Positions 15,560 through 26,355 of a stretch of 64,000 nucleotides of DNA are shown in pieces (within the stretch, counting starts at the first letter, position 1; every line of letters starts with the position of its first letter). Below the pieces are notes generated by a model. It searched no databases and was not told the DNA's origin. It was given only the letters and a program-made list of their open reading frames with translations. The DNA is taken from assembly GCA_004554165.1 (NCBI GenBank), contig SFNQ01000004.1, forward strand, positions 4,755 through 68,754, in the 5' to 3' direction. Source of the stretch: Clostridiales bacterium (GTDB lineage: Bacteria; Bacillota; Clostridia; Christensenellales; CAG-138). The position numbers and the translations under genes were made by a program.

Positions 15560-15583
15560 GGTGTCATCCCCTTCTAAACCGCA

Positions 15584-15642
15584 AGTTTACAGTCACTAAA
15601 CACAAACAGTGCTATTGAAACATAATTCAGGGAGATTGTCAA
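15584..15642 (-). promoter_or_regulatory. Promoter and possible operator of the regulator-potABCD operon
   Basis: On the minus strand TTGACA (15642-15637) and TTCAAT (15619-15614) are separated by 17 bases. Just downstream, GTTTA and TAAAC flank a short spacer near 15585-15600 as an imperfect inverted repeat, which could be the regulator's own site. The operator is tentative. Confidence 0.6.
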
Positions 15643-16066
15643 CAGAATTATCATATTTTATACAAAAAACGGCCTGCATTGACGCATTCGCCCGCAGTAA
15701 ACGGAAACCGTCAGGAATCGCGGTTACCGGCGGCCTGCGCACCAAAGCCAAGCCGGCGTTTGCAGGGCGGAAATTCTCCCGCGTGGGACGCTGGCCCTAT
15801 CTCGGATACTGGCAATTTTTTGAGTCACAAAACAGCGGCCGGACTTCGATTCCCCGGTCCCGGCCGGGCTTTATGGGCTTTGCCGCCTTTTTGCACCGCC
15901 GGAGCCGCGATGCTTCCCCTGCTGCGTTAAAGGAGTGACTTCCCCGCTGCTGCGGCAGCGGCCAAAGCGGCCCTTTCGGATTCCATGGAGGGTTGCGGCA
16001 AAAGCGCCGGGCCGATGAAACGGCCCCCTCTACGCCCCCCCTGGGCGAAACCTTACTGTGACCATG
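15643..16066. other. Non-coding gap between the pot operon and the amino acid transporter
   Basis: The region is GC-rich with several short hairpins, but no reading frame has family support or a convincing ribosome binding site. I see no gene in it. Confidence 0.5.
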
Positions 16067-16118
16067 GAAAAAAGCGCCTGCGCCAACCCTGACCGTCCGG
16101 CTGGCAGAAGCGCTTTTT
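16067..16118 (-). terminator. Terminator of the amino acid ABC operon, possibly bidirectional
   Basis: A long stem begins and ends with AAAAAGCGC and GCGCTTTTT, with inner CCA/TGG pairs, and has T-runs on both strands. It lies 40 bases after the ATPase stop on the minus strand. Confidence 0.75.
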
Positions 16119-16157
16119 CGATTCCCTGCGGAAAGCGGCCAAAGGCGGAACGCCTTT

Positions 16158-16946
16158 TCAGGCCTGCAATACTGCGGAAAGGAAGCTCCGCAGCCGCTCC
16201 GTTTTCGGCGCGGAGAAGAGCTGCTCGGGCGGCCCTTCCTCGAGGATGCGGCCGTCGCCCATAAAGATGACGCGGCTGGAAACCTCTCGGGCAAAGCCCA
16301 TCTCGTGCGTAACGATGACCATGGTCATATGGCGGCTGTCCGCAAGGCGGCGGATGGCGTTCAGCACCTCGCCGGAGATTTCGGGGTCCAGCGCGCTGGT
16401 GGGCTCGTCAAAGCAGAGAATGTCCGGATTCAGCGCCAGCGCCCGGGCAATGGCGACGCGCTGCTGCTGCCCGCCGGAGAGCTGGTGCGGATAGAGCCCC
16501 CGCTTGTCCGAAAGGCCCACTTCGTCCAGCAGGCGGTCTGCGGTCTCGCCAATCTGGGCAGAGATGGCCTGGCGGTTCTTTCGGTAGTCCTCCCGCTCGC
16601 GCGCCAGGAGCTGCATTGCAAGCATAACGTTTTCCCGCGCCGTGTACTGGGGGAACAGGTTGAAGGACTGGAACACCAGGCCGAAGCGGAGCCGCTTTCT
16701 GCGAATGTCCGCCTCCTGCTGCGTGGCGGGATCGGCGGCGTCGAACAGGGTCTCGCCGTCCACGATGATCCGGCCCTCGCTGGGCGTTTCAAGAAAGTTC
16801 AGGCAGCGCAGGAGCGTCGTTTTTCCGCTGCCGGAGGAGCCGATGATGGACAGCACCTCGCCGCGCTCCAGCGAGAAATCGATGCCCCTGAGCACCTCGG
16901 TGGAATCAAAATGCTTTTTGAGGTTTTGTACTTCCAATATGGCCAT
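16158..16946 (-). CDS. Polar amino acid ABC transporter ATPase (GlnQ/HisP type)
   Basis: The 262-residue protein is a complete ATPase: Walker A GSSGSGKTT, Q-loop VFQSFNLFPQYT, signature LSGGQQQR, Walker B CFDEP with TSALDPE, and H-loop THEMGFAREV. The Q-loop and D-loop forms are typical of the polar amino acid uptake family. It follows its permease by three bases and ends in a terminator. Substrate is probably glutamine, cystine or another polar amino acid; sequence alone does not say. Confidence 0.93.
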   Translation of the reverse strand: MAILEVQNLKKHFDSTEVLRGIDFSLERGEVLSIIGSSGSGKTTLLRCLNFLETPSEGRIIVDGETLFDAADPATQQEADIRRKRLRFGLVFQSFNLFPQYTARENVMLAMQLLAREREDYRKNRQAISAQIGETADRLLDEVGLSDKRGLYPHQLSGGQQQRVAIARALALNPDILCFDEPTSALDPEISGEVLNAIRRLADSRHMTMVIVTHEMGFAREVSSRVIFMGDGRILEEGPPEQLFSAPKTERLRSFLSAVLQA

Positions 16947-16949
16947 AGC

Positions 16950-17597
16950 TTACACCCTGAAGTAGTCCAGTCGTTTTTCGATGCGGTTGAACAGAATCGT
17001 CAAAAGGCCGCAGAACAGCAGGTAGAACGCGCCGGAATAGAACAGCGGCCAGATGAGCGCCGCAGAGGTGATATATTCCTGCGCCATCATGATGATCTCC
17101 TTCACGGCGATGATGCGTGCAAGGGAGGTATCCTTGACCAGCGTGATGATCTCGTTGCTCATGGGCGGGATGATCCGCTTGACCACCTGCAGCAGGATGA
17201 CCTTGAAGAAGATCTGCGTCCGGGTCATGCCCAGCACCTGGCCGGCCTCGTACTGTCCCTTGGGAATGTTTTCGATGCCGCCGCGGTAGATCTCGGAAAA
17301 ATAGGCCGCGTAATTGATGATGAAGGCAATCAGCACGGCGGTGAGCCGCGGCAGGGAGCTGGCGTCGAAGAGCAGGCCCGGGCCGTAGAACACGATGATG
17401 ACCTGAAGCATCAGCGGCGTACCGCGGATCACCCAGACAAAGGTGCGGGAGAGCCAGCGCAGGGGCGCAAAGCGGCTCATGGAGCAGAAAGCGATCAAAA
17501 GGCCCAGCGGCAGGGCGCAAAGCAGCGTGACGAGGAAGATTTCGCAGGTCACGCCGAAGCCTTCAAGCAGCCGCTGTGTTACGGTAAGCCAGTTCAT
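16950..17597 (-). CDS. Polar amino acid ABC transporter permease
   Basis: The 215-residue membrane protein belongs to the HisM/GlnP permease family. The conserved RGTPLMLQVIIVFYG motif is near residue 65 and the EAA loop (EAGQVLGMTRTQIFFKVILLQ) near residue 137. Five or six membrane segments are expected. It is the middle gene of the order binding protein, permease, ATPase, separated from the binding protein gene by 249 bases that contain a strong hairpin. Confidence 0.92.
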   Translation of the reverse strand: MNWLTVTQRLLEGFGVTCEIFLVTLLCALPLGLLIAFCSMSRFAPLRWLSRTFVWVIRGTPLMLQVIIVFYGPGLLFDASSLPRLTAVLIAFIINYAAYFSEIYRGGIENIPKGQYEAGQVLGMTRTQIFFKVILLQVVKRIIPPMSNEIITLVKDTSLARIIAVKEIIMMAQEYITSAALIWPLFYSGAFYLLFCGLLTILFNRIEKRLDYFRV

Positions 17598-17788
17598 AGG
17601 GCGAGGGGTTCCTTTCCTGTGCGGTATGCGGAGGGAGAACGGGGAAAAGCGGAGCGGCAGAGCCGCCCCGAGCGGTGGGTGGGAAAACGCCGGGCGTTTG
17701 GCGGTATCCGCGGCAGCGGCGTTTTGCCTGAGGCCGTGTCCACGGGCGAAGGCGCCGGTTGCAGGCCTCGTCGCGCCCTGCCGGACAG

Positions 17789-17815
17789 GCAGCGCGCGAG
17801 GCCCGTGCGCGCTGC
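17789..17815 (-). terminator. Intra-operon hairpin after the binding-protein gene
   Basis: GCAGCGCGC and GCGCGCTGC form a perfect 9-bp stem 32 bases after the binding protein stop, without a T-run. Such hairpins often stabilise the binding-protein message or attenuate the membrane genes. Confidence 0.45.
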
Positions 17816-17846
17816 GCGAGCCTCGCGGATTGACGAAGGGGCGTTG

Positions 17847-18746
17847 TTACTGGTTGGCCAGCAGCGCCGCAGCAAGGTCGTATTTTTCTGCAATGGCCTG
17901 CAGGGTGCCGTCCGCAATCAGCGCGTCGATGACGTCGTCGGCCTGCTTCACAAAGCTGCTGCCCACGCGGAAGCCGATGGCATATTCCTCCACCGCCAGC
18001 TCAATGCCGTCGATGATGGCAAGATCCGCATAGTCCGTGTCCGGGCCGACCATGGCCTTTGCCATGACGTAGTCCAGAACCGCAGCGTCTGCAGTGCCGG
18101 CCTTGACCTCCAGCAGCGCGTCGCTCTGCTTGGCTACCGCCACATAGTTGCCCTTGCTGAGGGATTCGTCCTCCGCGATCGCGCTCTCGCCGGCGGAGCT
18201 GATCTCGGCAACGAGGGTCGCGCCGGAGAGGCTGGCGGTGTCGCTGTAGTCGCTCAGCCTGTCAGCCTTGACGACAACGCACTGCTTGTTCTTGATGTAG
18301 GACTGGGAGAAGGCCATGTTCTCTTTGCGTTCCTCGGTCACGGTCAGGCCGTTCCAGATGCAGTCGATGCTCTTTGCGGCCAGCTCGATCTCCTTGGTAT
18401 CCCAGTTGATCTCAACAAACTCCGGCGTCAGGCCCAGTTTCTGGCAGAGGGCCTCTGCAAACTCGGTGTCAAAGCCCACCAGCTTGCCGCTGTCGTCGTA
18501 ATAGTTCATCGGGTCGAAAAGCGTGATGCCGATGACCAGCGTACCCTTATCCGCAATGTAGGCGGCGTCGTCCTCTGCGGCGGAGGCGTCGGCGGTCTCC
18601 GTCGCCTCTGGGGCGGCAGGCGCGTCAGTGGGCGCATCGGTGACAGCGGGTGCGTCAGTCGGCGCATCGGTAACGGCGGGTGCTGCGCAGGCGGCAAGGC
18701 CAAGAACCAGCATCAGGGCGATCAGAAGAGCGGTCAGTTTTTTCAT
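17847..18746 (-). CDS. Polar amino acid ABC transporter substrate-binding lipoprotein
   Basis: The 299-residue protein has a lipoprotein signal (lipobox LAAC at about residues 17-20), then a Thr/Asp/Ala/Pro-rich linker with a tandem VTDAPTDAPA repeat, then a type-3 solute-binding domain beginning DKGTLVIGITLFDPMNYYDDSG. GFDTEFAEALCQKLG and the C-terminal segments fit the bacterial extracellular solute-binding family 3. It captures an amino acid outside the membrane for the permease and ATPase downstream. The repeat-rich linker probably spaces the domain from the membrane. Confidence 0.92.
   Translation of the reverse strand: MKKLTALLIALMLVLGLAACAAPAVTDAPTDAPAVTDAPTDAPAAPEATETADASAAEDDAAYIADKGTLVIGITLFDPMNYYDDSGKLVGFDTEFAEALCQKLGLTPEFVEINWDTKEIELAAKSIDCIWNGLTVTEERKENMAFSQSYIKNKQCVVVKADRLSDYSDTASLSGATLVAEISSAGESAIAEDESLSKGNYVAVAKQSDALLEVKAGTADAAVLDYVMAKAMVGPDTDYADLAIIDGIELAVEEYAIGFRVGSSFVKQADDVIDALIADGTLQAIAEKYDLAAALLANQ
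18622..18681. repeat. Two tandem 30-bp repeats in the binding-protein linker
   Basis: Units at 18622-18651 and 18652-18681 differ at only three positions and encode the repeated VTDAPTDAPA linker. They stay in frame, so copy number change would alter only the linker length. Confidence 0.8.
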
Positions 18747-18962
18747 GGTATTGTTCCTCGTTTCTTTTAGCTTGATAACAGTTTAACACTTTAGTTGGAT
18801 AAAGCGCAAGACCTTTTTGAAAAAAAGTGAAAAAATTTTTTCGACAGACGCTTCACACAAAGTTTACAGCCCTGTGAGGACCGTTTCAAAAATCTGTGTT
18901 ATACTTTTTTTCGCATCGTGGCAGACTACCCTGCGATGCAACACCCAAAGGAGGGAACACGA

Positions 18963-20078
18963 ATGATGAAGAAATGGATCGCGGCGATTCTGACGCTTGC
19001 GCTTTGCGCGGGCATTGCCGCGCCGGCCGCGCTTGCGGAGGAAACGGGGAACACAACGCCCGCTTCCGAAGCCGCGGAGGACGCTGCTTCCACGCAGGCG
19101 CCCGAAGGGAACCAGCCCGGGATTACGGCAACGGAAACGCCCGTGATCACGGCGACTCCCGCGCAGACGCAGACGCCCGCACCCACGCCGGAAGCAATCG
19201 CCGCGCCCACGGCGGAGCCAACGGCGAGCCCGACGGCGGAACCCTCGCCGTCCGTTACCGCGGATTCCGGCTATGTCGGCGACCAGCGCGTGACCATGGG
19301 CGCGGATCTGACGGACGCGCAGCGCGCGGCAGTGTATGCGGACTTTGGCATACCCATGGGCTCCGTTAAGGAGCTCAAGGTTACCAACGCGGAGGAACGC
19401 ATCTACCTCGAGGGACTCGTTCCCGAGCGTAAAATCGGCAGCGTCGCGCTGTCGTGCATCTTCATTACCACCCTCCGTCCCGGCGAAGGACTGACGGTGG
19501 AACTGCACAACATCAACTTCTGCACGGAGGACATGTACAGGAACGCCCTGACCACAGCGGGCATCACCGATGCGCGCGTGGTGGTGAGCGCACCGTATCC
19601 GGTTTCCGGCACGGGCGCGCTGACCGGCGCTTACAAGGCCTATGAGGACATCACGGGGACATCGCTCAATGAGCTGGCAAAGCTCATCGGCGCGGAGGAA
19701 CTGGTGCTCACCGGCGAATTGTCCGAGTATATCGGCAGCGCCGAGGCCTCCGAGATCATCGGACAGCTCAAGGGGATTCTTGACCAGACCCAGAGCATGA
19801 CCGACGATCAGGTCAAGTCGGAGATCCGCGCGATCGCCGAAGCCTACCGGGTTTCCCTGAAGGAAACGCAGGTGGACCAGATCCTGTCCCTGTGCCGTAA
19901 GCTGGAGGGGCTGGACCAGGCGCAGCTTCAATCGAAGCTGACGGGCCTGGCAAAGACAGCGGAAGGCGCGAACAAGGTCGTTGAGACCGTAACGCGCGTG
20001 TATGAAAACGTCAAATCCTTCTTCGAGTCGGTTGGACAGTTCTTTGTCAACCTCTTCAACGGAAGCTGGAGAAAGTAA
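18963..20078 (+). CDS. Secreted DUF1002 family protein
   Basis: The 371-residue protein begins with a Sec signal peptide (MMKKWIAAILTLALCAGIAAPAALA). A low-complexity Thr/Pro/Ala stretch covers about residues 25-100. A DUF1002 domain follows (VTMGADLTDAQRAAVYADFG, then VSAPYPVSGTGALTGAYKAYE near residue 215) and a helical C-terminal region. The family is secreted, common in Bacillota and of unknown function. ATG 18963 follows AGGAGGG. It is divergent from the amino acid transporter and stands alone, ending in a hairpin terminator. Confidence 0.88.
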   Translation: MMKKWIAAILTLALCAGIAAPAALAEETGNTTPASEAAEDAASTQAPEGNQPGITATETPVITATPAQTQTPAPTPEAIAAPTAEPTASPTAEPSPSVTADSGYVGDQRVTMGADLTDAQRAAVYADFGIPMGSVKELKVTNAEERIYLEGLVPERKIGSVALSCIFITTLRPGEGLTVELHNINFCTEDMYRNALTTAGITDARVVVSAPYPVSGTGALTGAYKAYEDITGTSLNELAKLIGAEELVLTGELSEYIGSAEASEIIGQLKGILDQTQSMTDDQVKSEIRAIAEAYRVSLKETQVDQILSLCRKLEGLDQAQLQSKLTGLAKTAEGANKVVETVTRVYENVKSFFESVGQFFVNLFNGSWRK

Positions 20079-20107
20079 GGACGAAAAGAACAGGCTTGCA
20101 TCAAAGC

Positions 20108-20130
20108 GGGGCCGCCCTTTGGGCGGCCCC
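20108..20130 (+). terminator. Hairpin terminator after the DUF1002 gene
   Basis: A perfect 10-bp stem GGGGCCGCCC/GGGCGGCCCC with a TTT loop lies 30 bases after the stop codon. The following T content is low, so it may be an inefficient terminator. Confidence 0.65.
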
Positions 20131-20546
20131 CGATCTTTGGGAGCAGCGGATGCTTCCGCTGTTTCGGAAGTTTTCAAGAGCAGCTTGTGTCTGCGGAACG
20201 ACCGCCCGGTTACGGGCGGTTTCCGTCTGCCGAAACATCCCGGGATTGTCAAGGGCCGCAGTCCCTTATATTCCATCCGGCTCTGACGACAGGTGCGTCA
20301 GAAGGGATGAAACCCCTGGGGCTTTCGCACTTTTCTGATTTTGCCGCCCGGAAGCCCGCTGCGGCTTTCGGTGGAGAGCGGCGATTCCGTCAATCGGCAG
20401 CGCAGGCTTGACGGCCTTCCCGTGTTGCCCGGCGACGGACTGTCGCCCTTCGGGCAGGGGGGGAGCGGCGTTTTGTGGATGGCTTCATACGGGAAGGCAT
20501 GCGGAGCAGTTTCTCCCGCTCTGGAGCCAAAGGAATCCGGAGACCG
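20131..20546. other. Non-coding gap between convergent genes
   Basis: No gene is supported. A second GC hairpin (CCGCCCGGTTACGGGCGG, about 20202-20219) is present. Nothing else stands out. Confidence 0.5.
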
Positions 20547-21701
20547 TCAGACCGTTGCTTCGGAGGCGGGCTCCAGCCCATAGACCTCCAGAACCTGCGC
20601 CGCCCATGCGTGAATATCATAATCGTGGAGAATCTCCGCGGCCAGCGCCTGCCGCGCAGCGGAGAAGGCCGCGTCCTCCCGCAGGACCATGGCGCGGCGC
20701 AGTGCGGCGGCGCAGTCCGCAGGGTCGCCCGAGCGGAATTGCTGGGTCGTGGGCAGCGCGGCGGCCCAGGCCGTTCCGCCGATATCACTGACAACGCAGG
20801 GCGTACCTACCGAGAGCGCCTCCAAAATGGAGTAGGGGAAGGCTTCGGATCGGCTGGCGGAGAGCATCACGTCCGCGGCGCGGTGGTAGCGGAATACGTC
20901 CTCCAGCGGCGGGAGAAAGCGGAGATATGCTTCCTGACCGGTGCAGCCGGTGGTTTCCGCGATATAGGCCCGCAGGCGTTCCTCCGGATACGCGCGGCCG
21001 CCGACCACGCCCAGGACGAATTCCGTATGCCCGGCCGCATGCAGCAGCCGCAGGGCCTCCGCCGCAACGTCCACCCCCTTGATGTGGGGCGACCAGCCGA
21101 ACAGCAGCGCAAAGGCCGTTCCGTCCGGCAGGCCCAGCGCTCTGCGCGTCCGTTCCCGGTCCCAGAGCTCGTCTGTAAAGCGGTTGGGCGCAAGCGCATT
21201 GCGGATGCAAAGGCCGTTTTTGCCCCGGGGCATGGCCTCATTCACATAGATCTGGCGCAGCCGCCTGCCCAGCAGCGCGTCGATGCAGCAAAGGCCGGCC
21301 CGGCGCAGCCGCGCCCGGATGCCGGGGCGGCGGCCTGCGGAAAAGTCCGAGTGCTGGTGCAGCACCAGCGTCAGGCGCGGCCGCAGCAGCGCGGCAAGGC
21401 GCGCGGGCAGCATGTAGCCAAAGTGGACGTGCAGCACGGCCGCCCGGCTTTCATCGATTTGTCGCAGGAGCGCGGCGCATACGGCCCATGTACCGGCAGC
21501 GGGCAGGGTGGAAACGGCCCTGCCCTGCGCGGCCATGGCCCTGTACCAGTCCCGCCCGGCGGCGGGCGCGGGAAAGGCGTAGACCGCCTGCAGTCCGCGC
21601 TGGGCGACAGCGTCGCCAAGACAGCACAGCGAGGCGATGAAGTTGCCGCCGTAGGGTGCCTGATAATCGCAGAGGAACAGAACGCTTTGCACTTCGCTCA
21701 T
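20547..21701 (-). CDS. Glycosyltransferase family 4 protein
   Basis: The 384-residue protein has the GT-B fold pattern. The N-terminal half starts VLFLCDYQAPYGGNF and includes LHVHFGYMLPARLAALL. The C-terminal GT4 half has LLFGWSPHIKGVDVAAEAL, then DVMLSASRSEAFPYSILEALSVG with the EX7E-type motif, then GTPCVVSDIGG. It probably transfers a sugar nucleotide residue to a cell-surface glycan. Its ATG overlaps the stop of the upstream gene (ATGA), so the two form a translationally coupled pair. Confidence 0.88.
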   Translation of the reverse strand: MSEVQSVLFLCDYQAPYGGNFIASLCCLGDAVAQRGLQAVYAFPAPAAGRDWYRAMAAQGRAVSTLPAAGTWAVCAALLRQIDESRAAVLHVHFGYMLPARLAALLRPRLTLVLHQHSDFSAGRRPGIRARLRRAGLCCIDALLGRRLRQIYVNEAMPRGKNGLCIRNALAPNRFTDELWDRERTRRALGLPDGTAFALLFGWSPHIKGVDVAAEALRLLHAAGHTEFVLGVVGGRAYPEERLRAYIAETTGCTGQEAYLRFLPPLEDVFRYHRAADVMLSASRSEAFPYSILEALSVGTPCVVSDIGGTAWAAALPTTQQFRSGDPADCAAALRRAMVLREDAAFSAARQALAAEILHDYDIHAWAAQVLEVYGLEPASEATV

Positions 21702-22609
21702 GGGAACAGCCTCCGTTTCAGGGCGCGGAAGGGCTTAAGAGGGGAAAAGCGCCGGTAAAAGAGATCGATGGCCTCAAGACCGCCGCCGCGGTTGATGGTA
21801 TGCAGGCCCAGCGCGCGCTGCGGCAGCCCGGTTTCCACAGAAGCAGGGCTGAGCACGCCCACACATTGCTCCGAGTACCGCTCCCCCTCGCCAGAAAAGG
21901 CGCAGAAGCGGATCGCCCCGCCGTAGCGCTGGCGGCAATCCTGAGTGGGTCGGACCAGCCCTCCCCCCTGCGGAAAGGGCGCGCCTGCGGGGCGGCCCAG
22001 CTTTTCCGGGTATTCCCTTGCGGCCCGCAGTCCGGTAAGGCGCGGCGGGTTCAGCTCGAGGGTTGCGGTGTAAAGCCTGCGCAAACGGTGCGCGGGCTCG
22101 TCCGGGTCGTAGAGCAGAAGCCTGCACCGGCCCTCCTCCCAATAGGGCGTGGTATCCACAGCGGCAAAGTTCCGGATCAGAACCGCGGCGCGCTCCCAGC
22201 GCAGGGGAAATTCCACAGCGCGATACAGCGTGACCGCGCGGCTTTCCAGCGACTCGGGAATCATATAGATTTCGCCGCCTGCGGCAAAGACCGCGGGGTA
22301 GGAGAGGTGCCATGGCTCGCAGAGTACGGGCCGGATCTGCGAAAAGCCCTCCGCCGTGACCTGGCAGCAGGCGATGCAGGCCCGCCGCTGGTGCAGCGCC
22401 ATGTATTCAAAAAACAGGAAGGTTTTCCCGCCCTGCGAGAACAGGAAGGGGTCCGCAGCCCAGTGGCGGCCGTCCGTGGGCAGGAGGCGGTAGCGCTTCC
22501 GAACGCCGTCATCCGGCAGCCGGTCCTCCGCCCCGTCCGGAAGGGCGCGAACCGCGCAGGCCCAGCATTCGTAAAAAAAGAGTTTGTGGATGCGTTCCAA
22601 AAGCGTCAT
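21698..22609 (-). CDS. Glucosamine-inositolphosphorylceramide-transferase-N-like / GH43-like five-bladed domain protein
   Basis: The 303-residue protein resembles the GIPC transferase N-terminal (GH43-like propeller) family seen beside polysaccharide synthesis genes: HWAADPFLFSQGGKTFLFFEY near residue 50, LSYPAVFAAGGEIYMIPES near residue 105 and RPTQDCRQRYGGAI near residue 220. I chose ATG 22609 (GGGAGGGG upstream) over the TTG at 22630. It is coupled to the downstream glycosyltransferase. The activity of bacterial members is not established as far as I know. The family call rests on motifs read by eye. Confidence 0.65.
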   Translation of the reverse strand: MTLLERIHKLFFYECWACAVRALPDGAEDRLPDDGVRKRYRLLPTDGRHWAADPFLFSQGGKTFLFFEYMALHQRRACIACCQVTAEGFSQIRPVLCEPWHLSYPAVFAAGGEIYMIPESLESRAVTLYRAVEFPLRWERAAVLIRNFAAVDTTPYWEEGRCRLLLYDPDEPAHRLRRLYTATLELNPPRLTGLRAAREYPEKLGRPAGAPFPQGGGLVRPTQDCRQRYGGAIRFCAFSGEGERYSEQCVGVLSPASVETGLPQRALGLHTINRGGGLEAIDLFYRRFSPLKPFRALKRRLFP

Positions 22610-23025
22610 GGAGAAAGCGGCCCCTCCCAAACAATAGATGTCCTACCCACAGTGTACAGAGGATGGCGCGCTTTTTCAAGGCAAAAATGGCTGCCTGCCG
22701 CGCAGCCCTCGCTGACGGGCTGCCAGATTCTGCGGGCCCAGCCCTGGGCTCAGGCCGGTTTCCGCCATCGAAAGGGCCGGAGCTTCCCGCCGGAGAACCG
22801 GAAGGGACGAGTGTTCCGCGGGGACGAAGCGCCGCTTTTTCTCCTGTTTTTTTGGCGGCGCCGGCCTGCCCTCTCCTTGCATATCGGGGACAGGTACGCA
22901 GGTGCGCCGCGTTGCCGCAACGCCGGAGCGCTTCTGCCGGAGCAGGCGCGCCGCGGGGAAAAGCGGTCGAAAGCAGGCCGCCGGGGGCGAAAACCGTCCC
23001 GCCCCTGTCCAAAGCGGGGAAAAGC
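22610..23025. other. Non-coding divergent region
   Basis: This GC-rich gap lies between the divergent glycan genes and the CDF transporter. No gene is supported. The only clear signal is the promoter for the transporter at its right end. Confidence 0.5.
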
Positions 23026-23034
23026 TGGTATAAT
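23026..23034 (+). promoter_or_regulatory. Extended -10 promoter of the CDF-GH2 unit
   Basis: TGGTATAAT is a perfect -10 with the TGn extension, 31 bases before the CDF start codon. No good -35 element is seen, which is normal for extended -10 promoters. Confidence 0.65.
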
Positions 23035-23065
23035 ATCGTCAATCGATCAGGATGGGGGATGGGGT

Positions 23066-24241
23066 ATGGTAACGCTGCTTGCCAGATGGTGCATCAAACA
23101 GTATCGGGATACGGATAACCCGGCAGTACGGCTGGCCTATGGCGTACTCTGCGGCGCGGTGGGCATTGGACTCAACCTTCTTCTGTTTGTGGGAAAGTTC
23201 ATCGCGGGCTCCATCGCGGGCTCCATCGCCATCACGGCCGATGCATTCAACAACCTGTCGGACGCCGGCTCCTCGCTGATTACGCTCATCGGCTTCCGCC
23301 TCGCCTCGCAAAAGCCCGACCCCGAGCACCCCTTCGGGCATGGCCGCTTTGAATACATCTCGGGCCTGATCGTCTCCCTGGCGATCCTCCTCATGGGCCT
23401 TGAGCTGCTGCGGTCCTCCGTGGACAAGATTCTGCATCCGGAGCCCGTGGAGTTCAGCCTGCTGGCGGTGGGGATTCTGGTGGCCTCGATTCTTGTGAAG
23501 GTCTATATGGCCGCGTACAACCGCGGCATCGGAAAGAGGATCGATTCTGCGGCCATGCGCGCTACGGCCATGGACAGCCTGAGCGACTGCGTTGCCACGG
23601 CGGTGGTGCTGCTGTCCATGCTGGTTTCCCGGTGGACGCAGCTTATGATCGACGGCTGGTGCGGCCTTGCGGTGGCGGTCTTTATCCTGATTGCGGGCGT
23701 GCGCGCGGCAAAGGAGACGATCGGTCCGCTGCTGGGTCAGCCGCCGGAGCCGGCGCTGGTGGCGCGGATCGAGCGGCTTGTGCTGGCGCAGCCGCCGGTC
23801 ATCGGCGTTCACGATCTCATTGTACACGATTATGGCCCGGGCCGCTGCATGGTTTCGCTGCACGCGGAGGTGCCGGCCAGCGGCAATATCATCGAGATGC
23901 ATGACATGATCGATAACATTGAGCGCGAGCTGCGCGAAACCCTGGGCTGCAACGCCATCATCCACATGGACCCCATCGAAACCGACGACGCGCTGACCAA
24001 TGAGACGCGCAGAAAGATTTCCGAGCTCATCAAGGTGATCGACGAGCGGATCACCATCCATGATTTCCGCATGGTCACCGGCCCCACGCATACCAACGTG
24101 ATCTTCGACGTGGTGGTGCCCTATCGGTTCCGCCTGAGCGACGAGGAGCTCAGGCGCGACGTGCAGCGCCTCGTTCGCTCGCTGGACGGCAACTACTATG
24201 CCGTTATCGAAATCGATCAGGCCTATACCCCCCAATCATAA
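23066..24241 (+). CDS. Cation diffusion facilitator family transporter
   Basis: This 391-residue protein matches the CDF family, which exports divalent metals by proton antiport. Six membrane segments precede a cytoplasmic domain. Metal site residues are visible in ITADAFNNLSDAGSS (DxxxD on helix 2) and the ATAMDSLSDC segment of helix 5, and the HPFGHGRFEY loop is conserved. The cytoplasmic C-terminal domain starts near residue 215 and is longer than usual. ATG 23066 follows GGGGGATGGGG and the extended -10 promoter. The metal (Zn, Mn or Fe) cannot be chosen. GH2 starts ten bases later and is probably cotranscribed. Confidence 0.92.
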   Translation: MVTLLARWCIKQYRDTDNPAVRLAYGVLCGAVGIGLNLLLFVGKFIAGSIAGSIAITADAFNNLSDAGSSLITLIGFRLASQKPDPEHPFGHGRFEYISGLIVSLAILLMGLELLRSSVDKILHPEPVEFSLLAVGILVASILVKVYMAAYNRGIGKRIDSAAMRATAMDSLSDCVATAVVLLSMLVSRWTQLMIDGWCGLAVAVFILIAGVRAAKETIGPLLGQPPEPALVARIERLVLAQPPVIGVHDLIVHDYGPGRCMVSLHAEVPASGNIIEMHDMIDNIERELRETLGCNAIIHMDPIETDDALTNETRRKISELIKVIDERITIHDFRMVTGPTHTNVIFDVVVPYRFRLSDEELRRDVQRLVRSLDGNYYAVIEIDQAYTPQS

Positions 24242-24251
24242 GGAGATGTTT

Positions 24252-26051
<1,800 letters not shown>

Positions 26052-26355
26052 ACGGCGCCCTGTTTTGCCCGTCGGGGAGCAAGGGGGTGGAGATTCCCGA
26101 GCGTGACAGAATGCCGCGCATTCGGGAGGAGCGATCCCCCTTTTGCGCCATGGATGCGGCCGGCGTCGATATGGTAAGCCGCTGACATATGCCGGCCCTG
26201 ACCGTAGCGGCGGCGTCAGGGGAGCTTTCAAGGGCGGCAGCCCATGGCGGGCGCTGCGCCGCTGTTGCGGCGGGGGACAGGAGAATTTCTAAAAAACGGA
26301 TATCCCCCATTAACAAAGGCAAATCTTCTGCATATAACAACAGCATACAAGATTT
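26052..26355. other. Non-coding gap after GH2
   Basis: No gene or clear terminator is supported in this stretch. AT content rises toward the operator and promoter that follow. Confidence 0.5.

Noticed and set aside
16305..18770. 821-codon plus-strand frame across the amino acid ABC genes
   Set aside because: It is the antisense of three well-supported minus-strand genes and their gaps. Long antisense frames are common at this GC content.
21656..23065. Upstream extension of the CDF transporter frame
   Set aside because: The extension overlaps two minus-strand genes, has no family match, and a promoter and family-typical start are present at 23029-23066.
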